This document shows positions 46,040 to 55,690 of a stretch of DNA of 64,000 bases, piece by piece. Position 1 is the first letter of the stretch; each line of letters begins with the position of its first letter. The translations under genes were made by a program, and so were the position numbers. Source of the DNA: Lepraria neglecta (lineage: Eukaryota > Ascomycota > Lecanoromycetes > Lecanorales > Stereocaulaceae); NCBI GenBank assembly GCA_033220425.1, contig CM065646.1, positions 5,525,501 through 5,589,500 of the forward strand, written 5' to 3'. Below the pieces are notes generated by a model. That model had not been told where the DNA came from and did not search any database. It saw only the letters and a list, made by a program, of their open reading frames with translations.

Positions 46040-47576
46040 ATGCTGCGTTCTCGCGCGTTTCATTCACTTGCGCTGAGGCGCTTCTCATCGCGACTGACCC
46101 CAATCATGAATACGAGTTCTCACTTGCTGCCTACTAACACCATTCTCGAGGAGGAAGAAAATCCTGATTACGATCGGAGACGTTTCTATCCAGCCCGGGT
46201 TGGAGAAACCATCCAAAAGTACCAAATTGTCTCGAAGCTTGGCTGGGGAACTGGCTCAACGGTTTGGCTGGCCCAGGATATCAACCGGTTTGTGCAACCC
46301 CCCATCGCAGCCAGTTGGTAATAACAAATTTTAGTTGGCCATGGCAATCGAACCGATTCGTGGCGCTCAAAATTACCAATTGCTTTGAAAGAGATCGGAA
46401 ATCAGCCAGCGATGAGCTGGAGATATCGCAGCATATTTCCAACATCCAGTCGATACATGAGGGTCGTTCCTATGTCAGATTGGTTCAGGAGTCTTTCACA
46501 ATTCCAGGACCCTTTGGAGAACATCTCGGTATGGTTTTTGAACCGTTGAGAGAACCGCTCTGGCTTCTGGGTCGACATCTCGGTACCAGAGGATTGCCTC
46601 CGATTATCCTTAAAGCCTTCTTAAAGCTTGTTCTACAAGGTCTTGACTTTCTCCACTCTGAATGTCATATCATACATACTGGTAAGTGCACTGCAAAACA
46701 TGCTTCAACGAGGGATCCGCTCAGTAAAACACAAGACCTCAAATCCGATAATTTCTTGTTGGGGTTTGAGGATATGTCAGTCATCGATGACTACGTTCGC
46801 CAACAAAAAGAAAACCCGCCTCATTCCAAAGAAGTCGATGGGCATCCTATATACCAATCAAGGGCTGATTTTGGCAGCTTAAGGAAGGGCGTTGGACGGC
46901 TGAAGATAAGTGACTTTGGTGCTGCTGTCTTCGGCAATGTCCCGACTCCTCATCGTCATGACATCCAACCCGAGCAATTCTGCGCGCCAGAGGTTCTGCT
47001 CAAGGCAGGCTGGAGTTACAGCGCCGATATCTGGAATCTTGGCATGGTGGTAAGTGACTTTTGGCATAGAGACTCCTATTCGCGCGATGCTACTAACCTC
47101 TCCCTTACTACGTAGTTGTGGGAACTTTTAGAGGACACATCACTCCTTGATGGGCTCGGGCCGGAAGGCGACAGGTACTTTCGCGAAGCCCATTTCGCTC
47201 AAATGATTGGCCTGCTTGGGCCACCCCCACAAGAATTGCTGGATCGGGCAGACAGCGCAATATTCACTAGTTTGTACACTACGCAAGGTATACACGACTC
47301 TGCAAGCGCTGATGATGCTCATGATCCCCTCGCTACCTTTACTTGTAATTAACCTTCTTCCCAGGTGAATTCAAATATCCAAAACTCATCCCCTCTGAGG
47401 CTTTTACTTTTGCGGACCGGACAACCTTCCTTCAAGGAAAGGATAAGCGGCTTTTCATCGAATTTGCATCTAAGATGCTTCGGTGGCTACCAGAGGAGCG
47501 ATCGACTGCAAAAGAGTTATATAATGATCCTTGGCTCAATTTCAAGCCCGAGGTAGATCATAGATCAGAAGGGTAG
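46040..47576 (+). CDS. SRPK-like serine/threonine protein kinase
   Basis: Five exons: 46040-46287, 46335-46681, 46736-47049, 47116-47287 and 47365-47576. The introns are 47-77 bp with GT/AG ends, all in frame, and the product is 430 residues. The motifs are the glycine loop LGWGTGSTVWLAQD, the VALK lysine (RFVALKIT), the catalytic loop HIIHTDLKSDNFLLG (HTD instead of HRD, usual in SRPKs), DFG (LKISDFGAAVFG), and APE (FCAPEVLLKAGWSY). The lobe end WLPEERSTAKELYNDPWL closes the domain. SRPKs phosphorylate Arg-Ser proteins of splicing, and fungi have many extra copies of unclear role. The first 25 residues (MLRSRAFHSLALRRFSSRL) look like a mitochondrial presequence, and Met 23 is an alternative start. 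Intact. Confidence 0.9.
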
Positions 47577-48144
47577 TTGGTGATGGTAGATAGCTCATCA
47601 GATCTACCTTCCCTATAACTTCAGACCCAAGAGCGAGGAATTATCAGGATTGTAAACGTAAGACGGAATGATGTCGTCATAACGGTCTGTTGTTTAGTCC
47701 CAATACTCCTAGGTAGCCGTGTGATACTACTTTCTAACTGTACGTGGCTTTGCGGCAGCCAGATTGGGCCCCGCAGATCAAGTTGGCGGAGCTTCCTGTC
47801 GCATGCTAGGCCCATGCAGTACTGCTCCATGCCTCTAACGAATCTGCATTCCAATGACTTCCGCTGAGCGGCTCATCAAATCAGGTCGAATATCGAAGTA
47901 AGTGATTGGCGTTCACTCACTACCATGTCGGCTTTGGATTCACAGGTTGAAGTGGAAGGGCTCATCATAGATCCGGGTGCCTTACGCCAAGTGCATCGAG
48001 ATAGGACCAACACGCTTCCCAGCAATGTGTTGTACCGGAAGAGTGCCGACGACAGCACAGTAACGGAAGCACAGTAACGGAGTCATGCTATATTTGTCTT
48101 GACGGCTGGGAGATTGGGGATGAGGTGGTGAGGCTACGTTGTGA
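47577..48144. other. Intergenic, nothing firm
   Basis: This contains a short tandem duplication (AGCACAGTAACGGA twice near 48053-48080) and probably lost 5' sequence of the DUF3433 remnant. No supported gene. Confidence 0.4.
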
Positions 48145-49300
48145 ATGTCCGCACTGGACCCACGAGGCCTGTTTGGCCAAATCTGTTTCCCAAACTGGCC
48201 GTTCTCCCACTTACCAAATCTCGATTCATGGTTTGGAAGTGGCGTCTACGCAAACCCTTTGCGTATTGCTGGCCTGGCCACCTTGTTCCAAAATAACTAC
48301 CTGATCGAAGACTTTCGTCGACTGAACGCGTATTTGCCAACTTCGAAAGCCATACGGAATAGTCTTCAAGGCAATCGTTTTGCCATCGACACGTATGATG
48401 AAGCCGATCGAAGCTTGGCATATGGGATAACGATCACCCATCACAACACCTTGCCAATTGGACCAGGCCAGAAAGTGTCGTCATTGGACGGCAACAACTA
48501 TGCTTCTGCTGCATTGAATACGGTTGATGAGTCTCCTGCACCAGCCAGCAAGCCCTCTTCGAGCCCCCTGGGTTCATCCCGCCACAGTGGTGGTGTTTGC
48601 TATATTTGTCTGCCGCCTCGAGGTTTTAGTCCTCTATTATGGCCATACTGGTGGTAAAACACCCTTTGAAAGGTTCATGGATAGCGCCCAATTCGGCGTG
48701 AGCTTTCTGTTTACCGCTGTGGGGGTGATCTTTAAAATGTACTGGTCATTGTTTGATGACGAAATCCGGAGCATGGAACCCTACAGACAGCTACTACACG
48801 GCGAAGCGAAAGCGGTAGATAGCATCCTACTAGTTCCTCACTCGAATCCCTTTACAGGCCTCTTCCATTCCCTGGCCCACAAGCACTTCTTCAATGCCTA
48901 CATTAGCTTCGTGGCTATCCTCTGCGAGCCTCTTATCGTCTCATTAGCTAACGTCCCCTTCAAACCTGGCAAAGCATGGAAGGCCTACACGGTTGATGGT
49001 CGTAGCCATACTCTCTATGATGCTAATAGGAATTATTTGGATGTTATGCAGGAAGAAGACACGTGGTATGATACGCAGACCGGATACAGTGGCTAGTGTT
49101 ATGCTTTATTTGTGCAGTAGTCATATACTTGGCGACTTCAAGGAAATGGCGCGAATGAAGCAGAAGAAGAGAGTTAAGTTGGTTAAGGAGTGGGATAAGC
49201 GGTATTCGATGGGGATGCTGTTGAGAGAGAGGGTGTTGATGAGAGTATATTTGTGGGAGATCTGGACGGTCATGAGTAGATTTGGAATTCAGAACCCAAG
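48145..49300 (+). pseudogene. 3' remnant of a DUF3433 membrane protein gene
   Basis: Recognisable DUF3433 text: YANPLRIAGLATLF, DFRRLNAYLPTSKAIRNSL and RFAIDTYDEADRSLAYGI in one frame. In the next frame are FAIFVCRLEVLVLYY, FGVSFLFTAVGVIFKMYW, SLFDDEIRSMEPYRQL, VPHSNPFTGLFHSLAHKHFF and YISFVAILCEPLIVSLANV, then near 49150 VKLVKEWDKRYSMG. Intact members are about 1000 residues with two such modules and multiple membrane helices, and their function is unknown. Here only one module remains and at least two frame changes are needed. It is probably a truncated pseudogene. Confidence 0.75.
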
Positions 49301-50059
49301 TTAGTTATCGTATATAAGAAGTCGAACTGTCAATAAAAGCCAGTCAACCAGTCATGCGGTCTCAGTCTTTGGTCTTGAGAATTGGACATGTGCAACTCTA
49401 GGGGTTTTTTATACATGTACTCGTACCCTCCACTGCGTATTTGTATGCTATATCAGCAACACACTCACACCACTACCTGTGCTCCACTATCAAAGATAGT
49501 CGAGTGGGAAACTACCTTAGATATGTACCATGTGCCACGTCGGCATGTTTTTTTCCCCGACACATCTAAACTGGAGACCACCCCGGTGAAGAGCAAATAG
49601 GTACGGGATACTCCCCATTCGCCGGTCGTAATTGGCCTCATTTTCGTGATGTCTTTGCAGAGCTAGACTCCATGAACCAAAATTGAGCATACTTTTGAGC
49701 TCATGGAGCAGTTGCTTTGTCGAGGTTTCAACGCAAATGTCCTTAGGATGGCTCAACATACAGCTTTGACAGAGTCACCGTCGCGCTCTTCTCGGCTCCT
49801 TCGGAGCGGAAATTGGCTGCGAGTGAAGCAAAAGCCCTTTTGGGTCGTAACGGTACTAATATGATAAAAGCTCAAAGCTGCAAAAACGTCGATCTACCAC
49901 CCTTCAAAGTATACCAATATCAACACTATGATCGGTAGAATTGATCAAATCCATGGTTATTTTCCCAACTCAAGGGACCCCAAGAAGCATTGCCCGTAAG
50001 ATCTAACCGCCATCTTGCGCGGACAAACTGCCATCAATCTTCCTAACCATGTGATTGGC
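49301..50059. other. Intergenic, nothing seen
   Basis: Between the DUF3433 remnant and the 3' end of the next minus-strand gene. No frame or repeat stands out. Confidence 0.4.
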
Positions 50060-51263
50060 CTAGCCAAGCAACTTTGTCCACGCCGGCTGAAATGTTCCCT
50101 GAGGATCGTACTTTTCCAAGTAATACGTCCAAGCGCAACAGAAATGAAGGAGCAGAGTAGACGAAGCTTCGCTCGTGTTCGACCATTCAGGTAGACCGTC
50201 GCCACTCTCGATCTATGAACATTGCGGAGTTAGGACTTCTCTTTCAGGTCTGCGGTGGGGTAACGAGACAAGTCTCAAGGGCATACGGAGACAAGATTGC
50301 TACCACCTGCTTGTGGAACATAGTCTCATCACCCGGGTTGCGATACGTAACGGGAGTAAATTGCCCGAAAATTTACATACCAGTGCTATATATATGGCCG
50401 GGATCATCGATAATTGGAGCATAGGAAGGACAACGATGAATAAAACAGAAGCATATGTAAATGCCGGGTTTTTTGGCTCAAGAAGTACCGGCAAGGCCGA
50501 AATTACACCTAGTACAGGGCCGAGCGTAATATGAACAAGCGATAGTGTCCTTAGCCCGAGGCTTTTGCTCCTAGTGATCATTATAGTCTCGATTATAATG
50601 GCTGGGATGAGCAGGATAGTGTATAGGAGGTAGACAGAATGATTCCGGACTATGTCATCCTCTGCGGATCTTGGAAAGGTGTTCCCGTGAGGGTGGAGCA
50701 CAGGACGCTCTTTCGATACCGAAACTGGCATGGCATAGAGGTAGTGTGCCAGGATTGAGCCGGCAAAAATTGCTGTGCTTACGAGAATGCTTCTGATGTT
50801 CTTGACTACAGTCGTTTCCCGAACATTCGCGGGTCTGTTCTCTTTCGAAGCTTCTTCATCTTGCCAGCCTCGACCTAGCTGGAGCACTATGACCTCAATG
50901 ATAACAAAAGAACCCACGAACATGAAGGCCCAAAGCTTTGTCCAGACGACGCCGCTCACAGCCAAAAGCTTGATGGCTTGTGGTAGCGCGGCAGCAACGA
51001 AGAGTAAGATCCTGAAGACCGGGTTTTCCTGCAGTTCAGCGAAGCTTGACGGGCTCGCGTCGGCTTCAGAAACGACCCTGTTGAAACGAGCACTAGCGAT
51101 GTAACGTGCAGCAGCTCGAGGTGATCTCTTGGTGATAGTGAGCCACGCAAATGTCGCGAGAACATTCAATCCATCGAAGAGGCAAACGATGGGAGAGCAA
51201 CGGAGGAAAAAAGCAGGCTCCGGTGGAGATACCGTGCATTATTGTGCCGCTCGGTTGAGCCAT
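50060..51263 (-). pseudogene. Fungal multi-pass membrane protein, N-terminal frame disturbed
   Basis: The main exon (about 51240 to 50380) reads AFFLRCSPIVCLFDGLNVLA and FRILLFVAAALPQAIKLLAV, then WAFMFVGSFVIIEVIVLQL and further helices to PMLQLSMIPAIYIAL. A GTATGT donor follows, and the last exon after TTCATAG encodes DGLPEWSNTSEASSTLLLHF and YDPQGTFQPAWTKLLG before the stop at 50060. This is an eight-helix fungal family of unknown function whose usual C-terminal motif is YDPxGTxxPxWTxxLG. The likely start MAQPSGTIMHG (51263) is one base out of frame with the rest and I see no intron that would join them. It is broken or has a start that I have missed. Confidence 0.6.
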
Positions 51264-51614
51264 GGAGTTCAACGCGAGGGGTGCGAGTCCCCAGAACGCC
51301 GACAATCCTGACAGCTGGCTGGATGTGGCATTATTTGCCGCCGTAACTTTGGTCAGCCAGCAGACCTTTACGGAGGCTTGAATTGAGGAGACCCTCACCC
51401 ATTTTGGTCCGAATTAGCAGGCTTCTATACAATCTCGTAGAGATCCCACGTCAGGATAAGAAATCTAGCAAGGTTCCGAGATTGTTACAGGTGGCAGAGG
51501 TATCGACAGCAGTTATTCATGTATAGACAAGGCTTCAAGGGACTTCAAGCTGCTGTCTTTCGGCTGCCTGAGCGCTAGATATTACCCGAATATCTGGTTA
51601 GTAGGCTTGCAGAT

Positions 51615-51840
51615 GGCAAAACAATCTGGACGAGCGCCCCGCGAAGTTGCCTTTGGCAGCTTCAGCCGCAATTATTGACCGTATAAACAAAAGGCCGAGG
51701 AGTTCCAACTGGATATTTTTTTGGGGATTATGTCCCGGAATATCAACCAGTCAGTGCTTCTTGCGAAATGTTTTGGGCTATGAGATAGGGAGACGTCCGA
51801 ATGATTTTGACACCCTCGAAGTGGGTTAGCAGACGGGCGG
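51615..51840 (+). repeat. Dispersed approx. 200-bp repeat family, copy 3
   Basis: Shares with copies 1 and 2 the blocks GACGAGCGCCCC, GAAGTTGCCTTTGGCAGCTT, CAGTGCTTCTTGCGAAAT, GTCCGAATGATTTTGACACC and the flanking spacing. It is closest to copy 2 over its central part. It lies just left of the 52-kb inverted-repeat element. Confidence 0.65.
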
Positions 51841-52028
51841 AGTCTCGCTAGGCTAGGAATATCTCAGAATGTAACCCTCCACGTGATGAGTCAACTGATA
51901 GTATTTCGATACCCAGGCTCTTGGCAAACATCCGACGCAACTATTTGTGTATCTGTGTGCTGAGCGCTCCCGTGATGATGATGGAATGTGTATGGGACAT
52001 GTGGTGTCCAGAGTTTGGTTGAGGCGGG

Positions 52029-52573
52029 CTATCTATCCCGTTGACCGGCAGAAAGTCGCACCCCTTCGGCTAAGCGCTATAAGGCTGTGCGTGATGCTAA
52101 GGAGTTTTCTGCAAGCAATTGCGCCTACATAGTCAATTAATTTACTAAATATCCACTCCCACTTATTCAAACAATGCGCGTCGACGATTTTGAGATAGAG
52201 GGTCCCTCGGACGAGTGGCTACATATGTTGAATAGCGATGAGGAAGGAGTATGAACCAATTGGCACTCAGATATTGACTTTCAGGGCGAAAAGCGTCTGA
52301 TTTGGAGGCTTTGCCCCCGGTGCAGACCTCATTCATTCAGCTAGATGATCCGGCGGAGACAAATTAAGATGCCAATGGCTATATACATGAAGTTTGGTGG
52401 GACCCGCTGTAAAATTGAGGTACCTATGCATGTTGCAACCAATGTTTATCTCTAGATTTAGCGCCAAAAATCGAGGACTAGTGTCGGAAGTCGGTGTTTA
52501 TGCACTTGCTAATGCTTAATCGGGTTTAGTGGCAAGGGGGTTGCGACTTTCTGCCGGTCAACGGGATACATAG
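52029..52573. mobile_element. MITE-like element with about 33-bp terminal inverted repeats
   Basis: The left end CTATCTATCCCGTTGACCGG continues with CAGAAAGTCGCACCCC. The right end is the inverse of CTATGTATCCCGTTGACCGG and CAGAAAGTCGCAACCCC. The repeats are identical except at three to four positions. A TA dinucleotide flanks each end, as expected of Tc1/mariner-type target duplication, though two bases are weak evidence. The 480-bp interior has a 26-codon frame (MRVDDFEIEGPSDEWLHML) that might be the start of a lost transposase. Non-autonomous. Confidence 0.7.
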
Positions 52574-52721
52574 ACATTTTTTCGGCTAAACCTCATTTAG
52601 TACAGTGTTCTTTTTCTAGTTAGCCTCTCTTCCCCTCGTTCTTGCTTCCAAACGAGCCTCTCTGGCCCGCTATGCACACATGCATCCCTGCTGACGTAGG
52701 GATATATTAGAGACAGTCCAC

Positions 52722-54618
52722 TTGGAATGGATCTTACTCTCGATCATACTCCGTACAATCATTATGATACCTGAACGACAGCGAAGCCTCACCCTACGAA
52801 GCACTAAAGTTAGAAAAATTCAGAGATTCGTCTACTTCGCAAAGCTCCAAGAAGGCGTGAAGATGGGGTTCCCTCGTATGAGCTGCGAATGGTGTCCTCA
52901 ACCAAGTTACGTTTCATTCTCACACACGTGGGGTAACATTCGCAACGACCTTTCCACATTCGGCTAGCCGCATATTACTTTCTACCGACTTTTGAGAAGA
53001 GCAAAATCGTTCAAAGACGCGGAGTTCTGGGTCGAAGGCATTTGCATCAACCAAAAGGATCTTCAAGAACGGAGCTGGTAGGTGTCACTAATGCGCGACA
53101 TTTTCGGCTCCGCTCTGAGAGTCATTGCGTACGTTGGCCGTTGGCCGCATGCTACGCCGCCAAACCAGGGGTCTGCTGCCCGTGACTGCGTGAACAGGCT
53201 GTCTGGAGACTCTAATACCAAAGAGGCCATTGCTAAAATTGCTAAAAAGACTGATCAACTCAAAAGATATGGTTCCGAGGTCAGGGTCACGGAGGAAGAA
53301 ATGCATGCGTGTATCAGCATCCTTTCGAAGCCATGGTTCAAGCGTTGTTGGGTTGTCCAGGAAATATTGGTCGCCAAGGAGGTCGACTTGTGGTATGATG
53401 ATGTCTCGTTGTCCATGCTGAAATTCTATCATCGGCGCAAACCATGTCAGGGTCTTATAGGTTCTTCATCCGAAGAGCAATCTACGTTACCACTTTTGTA
53501 TGATTTGATGCGCTTCGTGGGCAAGAACGATGCCGAATTCAAGAGGCTGCATTCGACTGTACTCTACGGTGGCGAGCTTCTCGAGTGTTAGTTTCAGTGC
53601 GGTTCTGCCAAGGAAACTCCTTTAATTGTATTGCTCAAGCAATTTGCAGGCCGCGATACATCGGACATCTGGGACAGGATTTATTGCTTACTAAGCCTGA
53701 CCTGCAGAATGGACCGTGATGCCTTGACGCCAGACTATTCCAACAGGGGTAACAAGGCGTCAATATTGTTTGAGGCAGTCGCCACTCACTTCATTCAGAA
53801 CAACGAAGACCCAATGCAAGTTCTTTATTACGCGTGTCCATATTATAGCATCGAATCAAAGAAGCCTACCCACTTACTTTGAGGAGAAATTCGCTGAGGC
53901 ACGCAAGACCGTGGAGCCTTCCTGGGTACCAAGATGGAAGCAATCCGATAGAATGGTTCTTCCATTCAGCCTATTCCGCTGTGCGGGAGATACGAAAGCC
54001 ACTATGCAGGTAATGACTAACCCCAAGGTCGTTTGGCGAGAAAAAAGGTAGTAACAGTGGCTTCACAAACCTACTGAAAACGGCTCACTCGGAACAAGAA
54101 TTGATTGCTGTGGTCTCGAAAACAATGAAATGTGATTCACTGCGAGCTTCGAATGTTCAGCTAACGGAGGCGTCTCTGGAGACCGACTTCAAAGATGAAT
54201 GAGCTTGTCAGATCGAAAATGGTTTCGTTCTTGGCTACAAGCAGACAGTGGTTTGAAACGGGAAACCACGCAAAAGCAACACGCGGAAGAGCGAAACAAA
54301 CCTCTCACATGCTCGTCGCTTGTTTGTGCAATGCAGAGTGGCAGTGAACTGGGAATGGTAGACGATCATTACTTTGGGACATTTCCTATCGAAGCCTGTC
54401 CTGAGAAAGGTGACACGGTGGCGATATTACTTGGGGCAAACATGCCGTTCGTTCTGAGACCCGAGCCTGACGATCACAGGCGAAAGGGTCCTCGCTGGCG
54501 TCTCCTTGGGGAATGTTATGTCCATGATATCATGGACGGCGAACTCGTCGAGATTGATGAGACGACTAGAGACATCAGTATCAAGAACTCGACCATCCCG
54601 GACTTCATCATTGAGTAA
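52722..54618 (+). pseudogene. Second decayed HET-domain gene
   Basis: Landmarks in order are YVSFSHTWGNIRNDL near 52910, FWVEGICINQKDLQERSW near 53030, MRDIFGSALRVIAYVGRW near 53090, ILSKPWFKRCWVVQEILVAK near 53320, DTSDIWDRIYCLLSLT near 53650, PSWVPRWK near 53930, and the tail EKGDTVAILLGANMPFVLRP and GPRWRLLGECYVHDIMDGE near 54410-54545. HET proteins act in fungal self/non-self recognition. Several in-frame stops and at least one frame change interrupt it. It is not closely similar to the HET remnant at 3.9-6.4 kb, so the two are separate family members and not a local duplication. Confidence 0.85.
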
Positions 54619-54920
54619 TACTGATTTAGGAATTCACCGTCGAATTCGATGGTCCAGCATGCCTCAGGCACTGGCCGGCTAACATCTCGAGTCAAAGGTC
54701 GCGTCTCTCCTTGCAAGTCTTGCGGCTATCATGAGCAACAATTTCCTCAAGGTCGCTGCCGGCCCTGCAGAGAGGATCTCCACGCTTTCACGCTTACTTA
54801 CCTGTTGTAGCTACCGTAACTACCAGCAACCTGGATCACGTTTTAGCGCGGGGCCCAGGTCACCCTGGTACTAGCTACGGGGAGGGTTCCACCCAAATTC
54901 GGGCGGTTTGGGCGCCAAAA

Positions 54921-55073
54921 TGTGTATCTCCTCAATCTGTTAGCAGCGCAATATGCCTTCCACATTACAATGCTGGATCTTCACGATACTCGATCTATGG
55001 CTATTATCACATGTTCTAAACATTAATGGATTATAACGCTCCATCTATATATGTAAGAGAGCTGTATATGACA
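54921..55073 (-). mobile_element. Possible LTR-retrotransposon fossil (solo or terminal fragment)
   Basis: On the minus strand a 153-bp segment begins TGTCATATAC, has a TATATA-like box about 20 bp in, and ends GATACACA. It is followed directly by TTTTGGCGCCC, reminiscent of the primer-binding site next to gypsy-type LTRs. No second LTR or coding part is visible here. The identification rests on these short features only. Old and incomplete if real. Confidence 0.3.
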
Positions 55074-55184
55074 GTCCATTAATTTCGTCAAGAGGGATCC
55101 CCATCCGGAACACTGATACCATTCTCGCATCTATAAGCACCCATTATTCCGTCTAACAATTCCAACAGCGATCATGTAAAGCAC

Positions 55185-55690
55185 TCATTTCACAGGCGGA
55201 CACGTCACACCAGCACCCATGACACTGCTGCCGGCGGGGCAGGACACACAGAAGGATCCCCATCCTGAATCGCTCTCATCATTCGCACACGATCCGAGGT
55301 CGACTTTCATTCCAGTGTTTGATTTGCACACGAGGCCGGGGTAGAAGAAGACTGTATGTACTCATCAGTATTGCTTGCTCATCTTATCACAGTCCAATTC
55401 AAGTACGACATACCTTCGCAGTTATCCTTTGAGTAATCGACCAACACGCTCTTCGTCATCGTCGTCTTGCCAAAAGGCATGTGTGCCACTTCATCGATCT
55501 TGTCCGTGTACGGTGCTCCTATCTCAAAGCACTCGCCGGCGTCACCGCCGAATAATGGTGCTACGTATGTACCGTTTGTGCAGCCGGTGTCAACGTAGAA
55601 GATGCCATTGACGCCGCATTCGGAGCAGAAGATGGCGTTGGCGGTTGAGATGAGAGGAAGGAGGATGGCGAGGAAGGTCGAGGGAAACAT
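55185..55690 (-). CDS. Small secreted cysteine-rich protein (effector-like)
   Basis: Exons are 55690-55414 and 55351-55185. The 62-bp intron has GTATGT and TACAG ends, and the product is 147 residues. The N-terminus MFPSTFLAILLPLISTANA is a textbook signal peptide with cleavage after ANA. The mature part begins IFCSECGVNG and has ten cysteines evenly split between the exons, an even number compatible with five disulfides. Two NxT-type sites (NGT, NWT in the unspliced reading) are present or near. No enzyme motif is visible. Small, secreted and Cys-rich proteins of this kind are often fungal effectors or cell-wall proteins, and I cannot choose. The splice joins CE and VFFYPGLVC in frame. Intact. 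Confidence 0.8.

Noticed and set aside
3930-54618. The two HET remnants as one duplicated gene
   Set aside because: Their sequences differ throughout beyond family motifs, and no shared flanks exist. They are separate family members.
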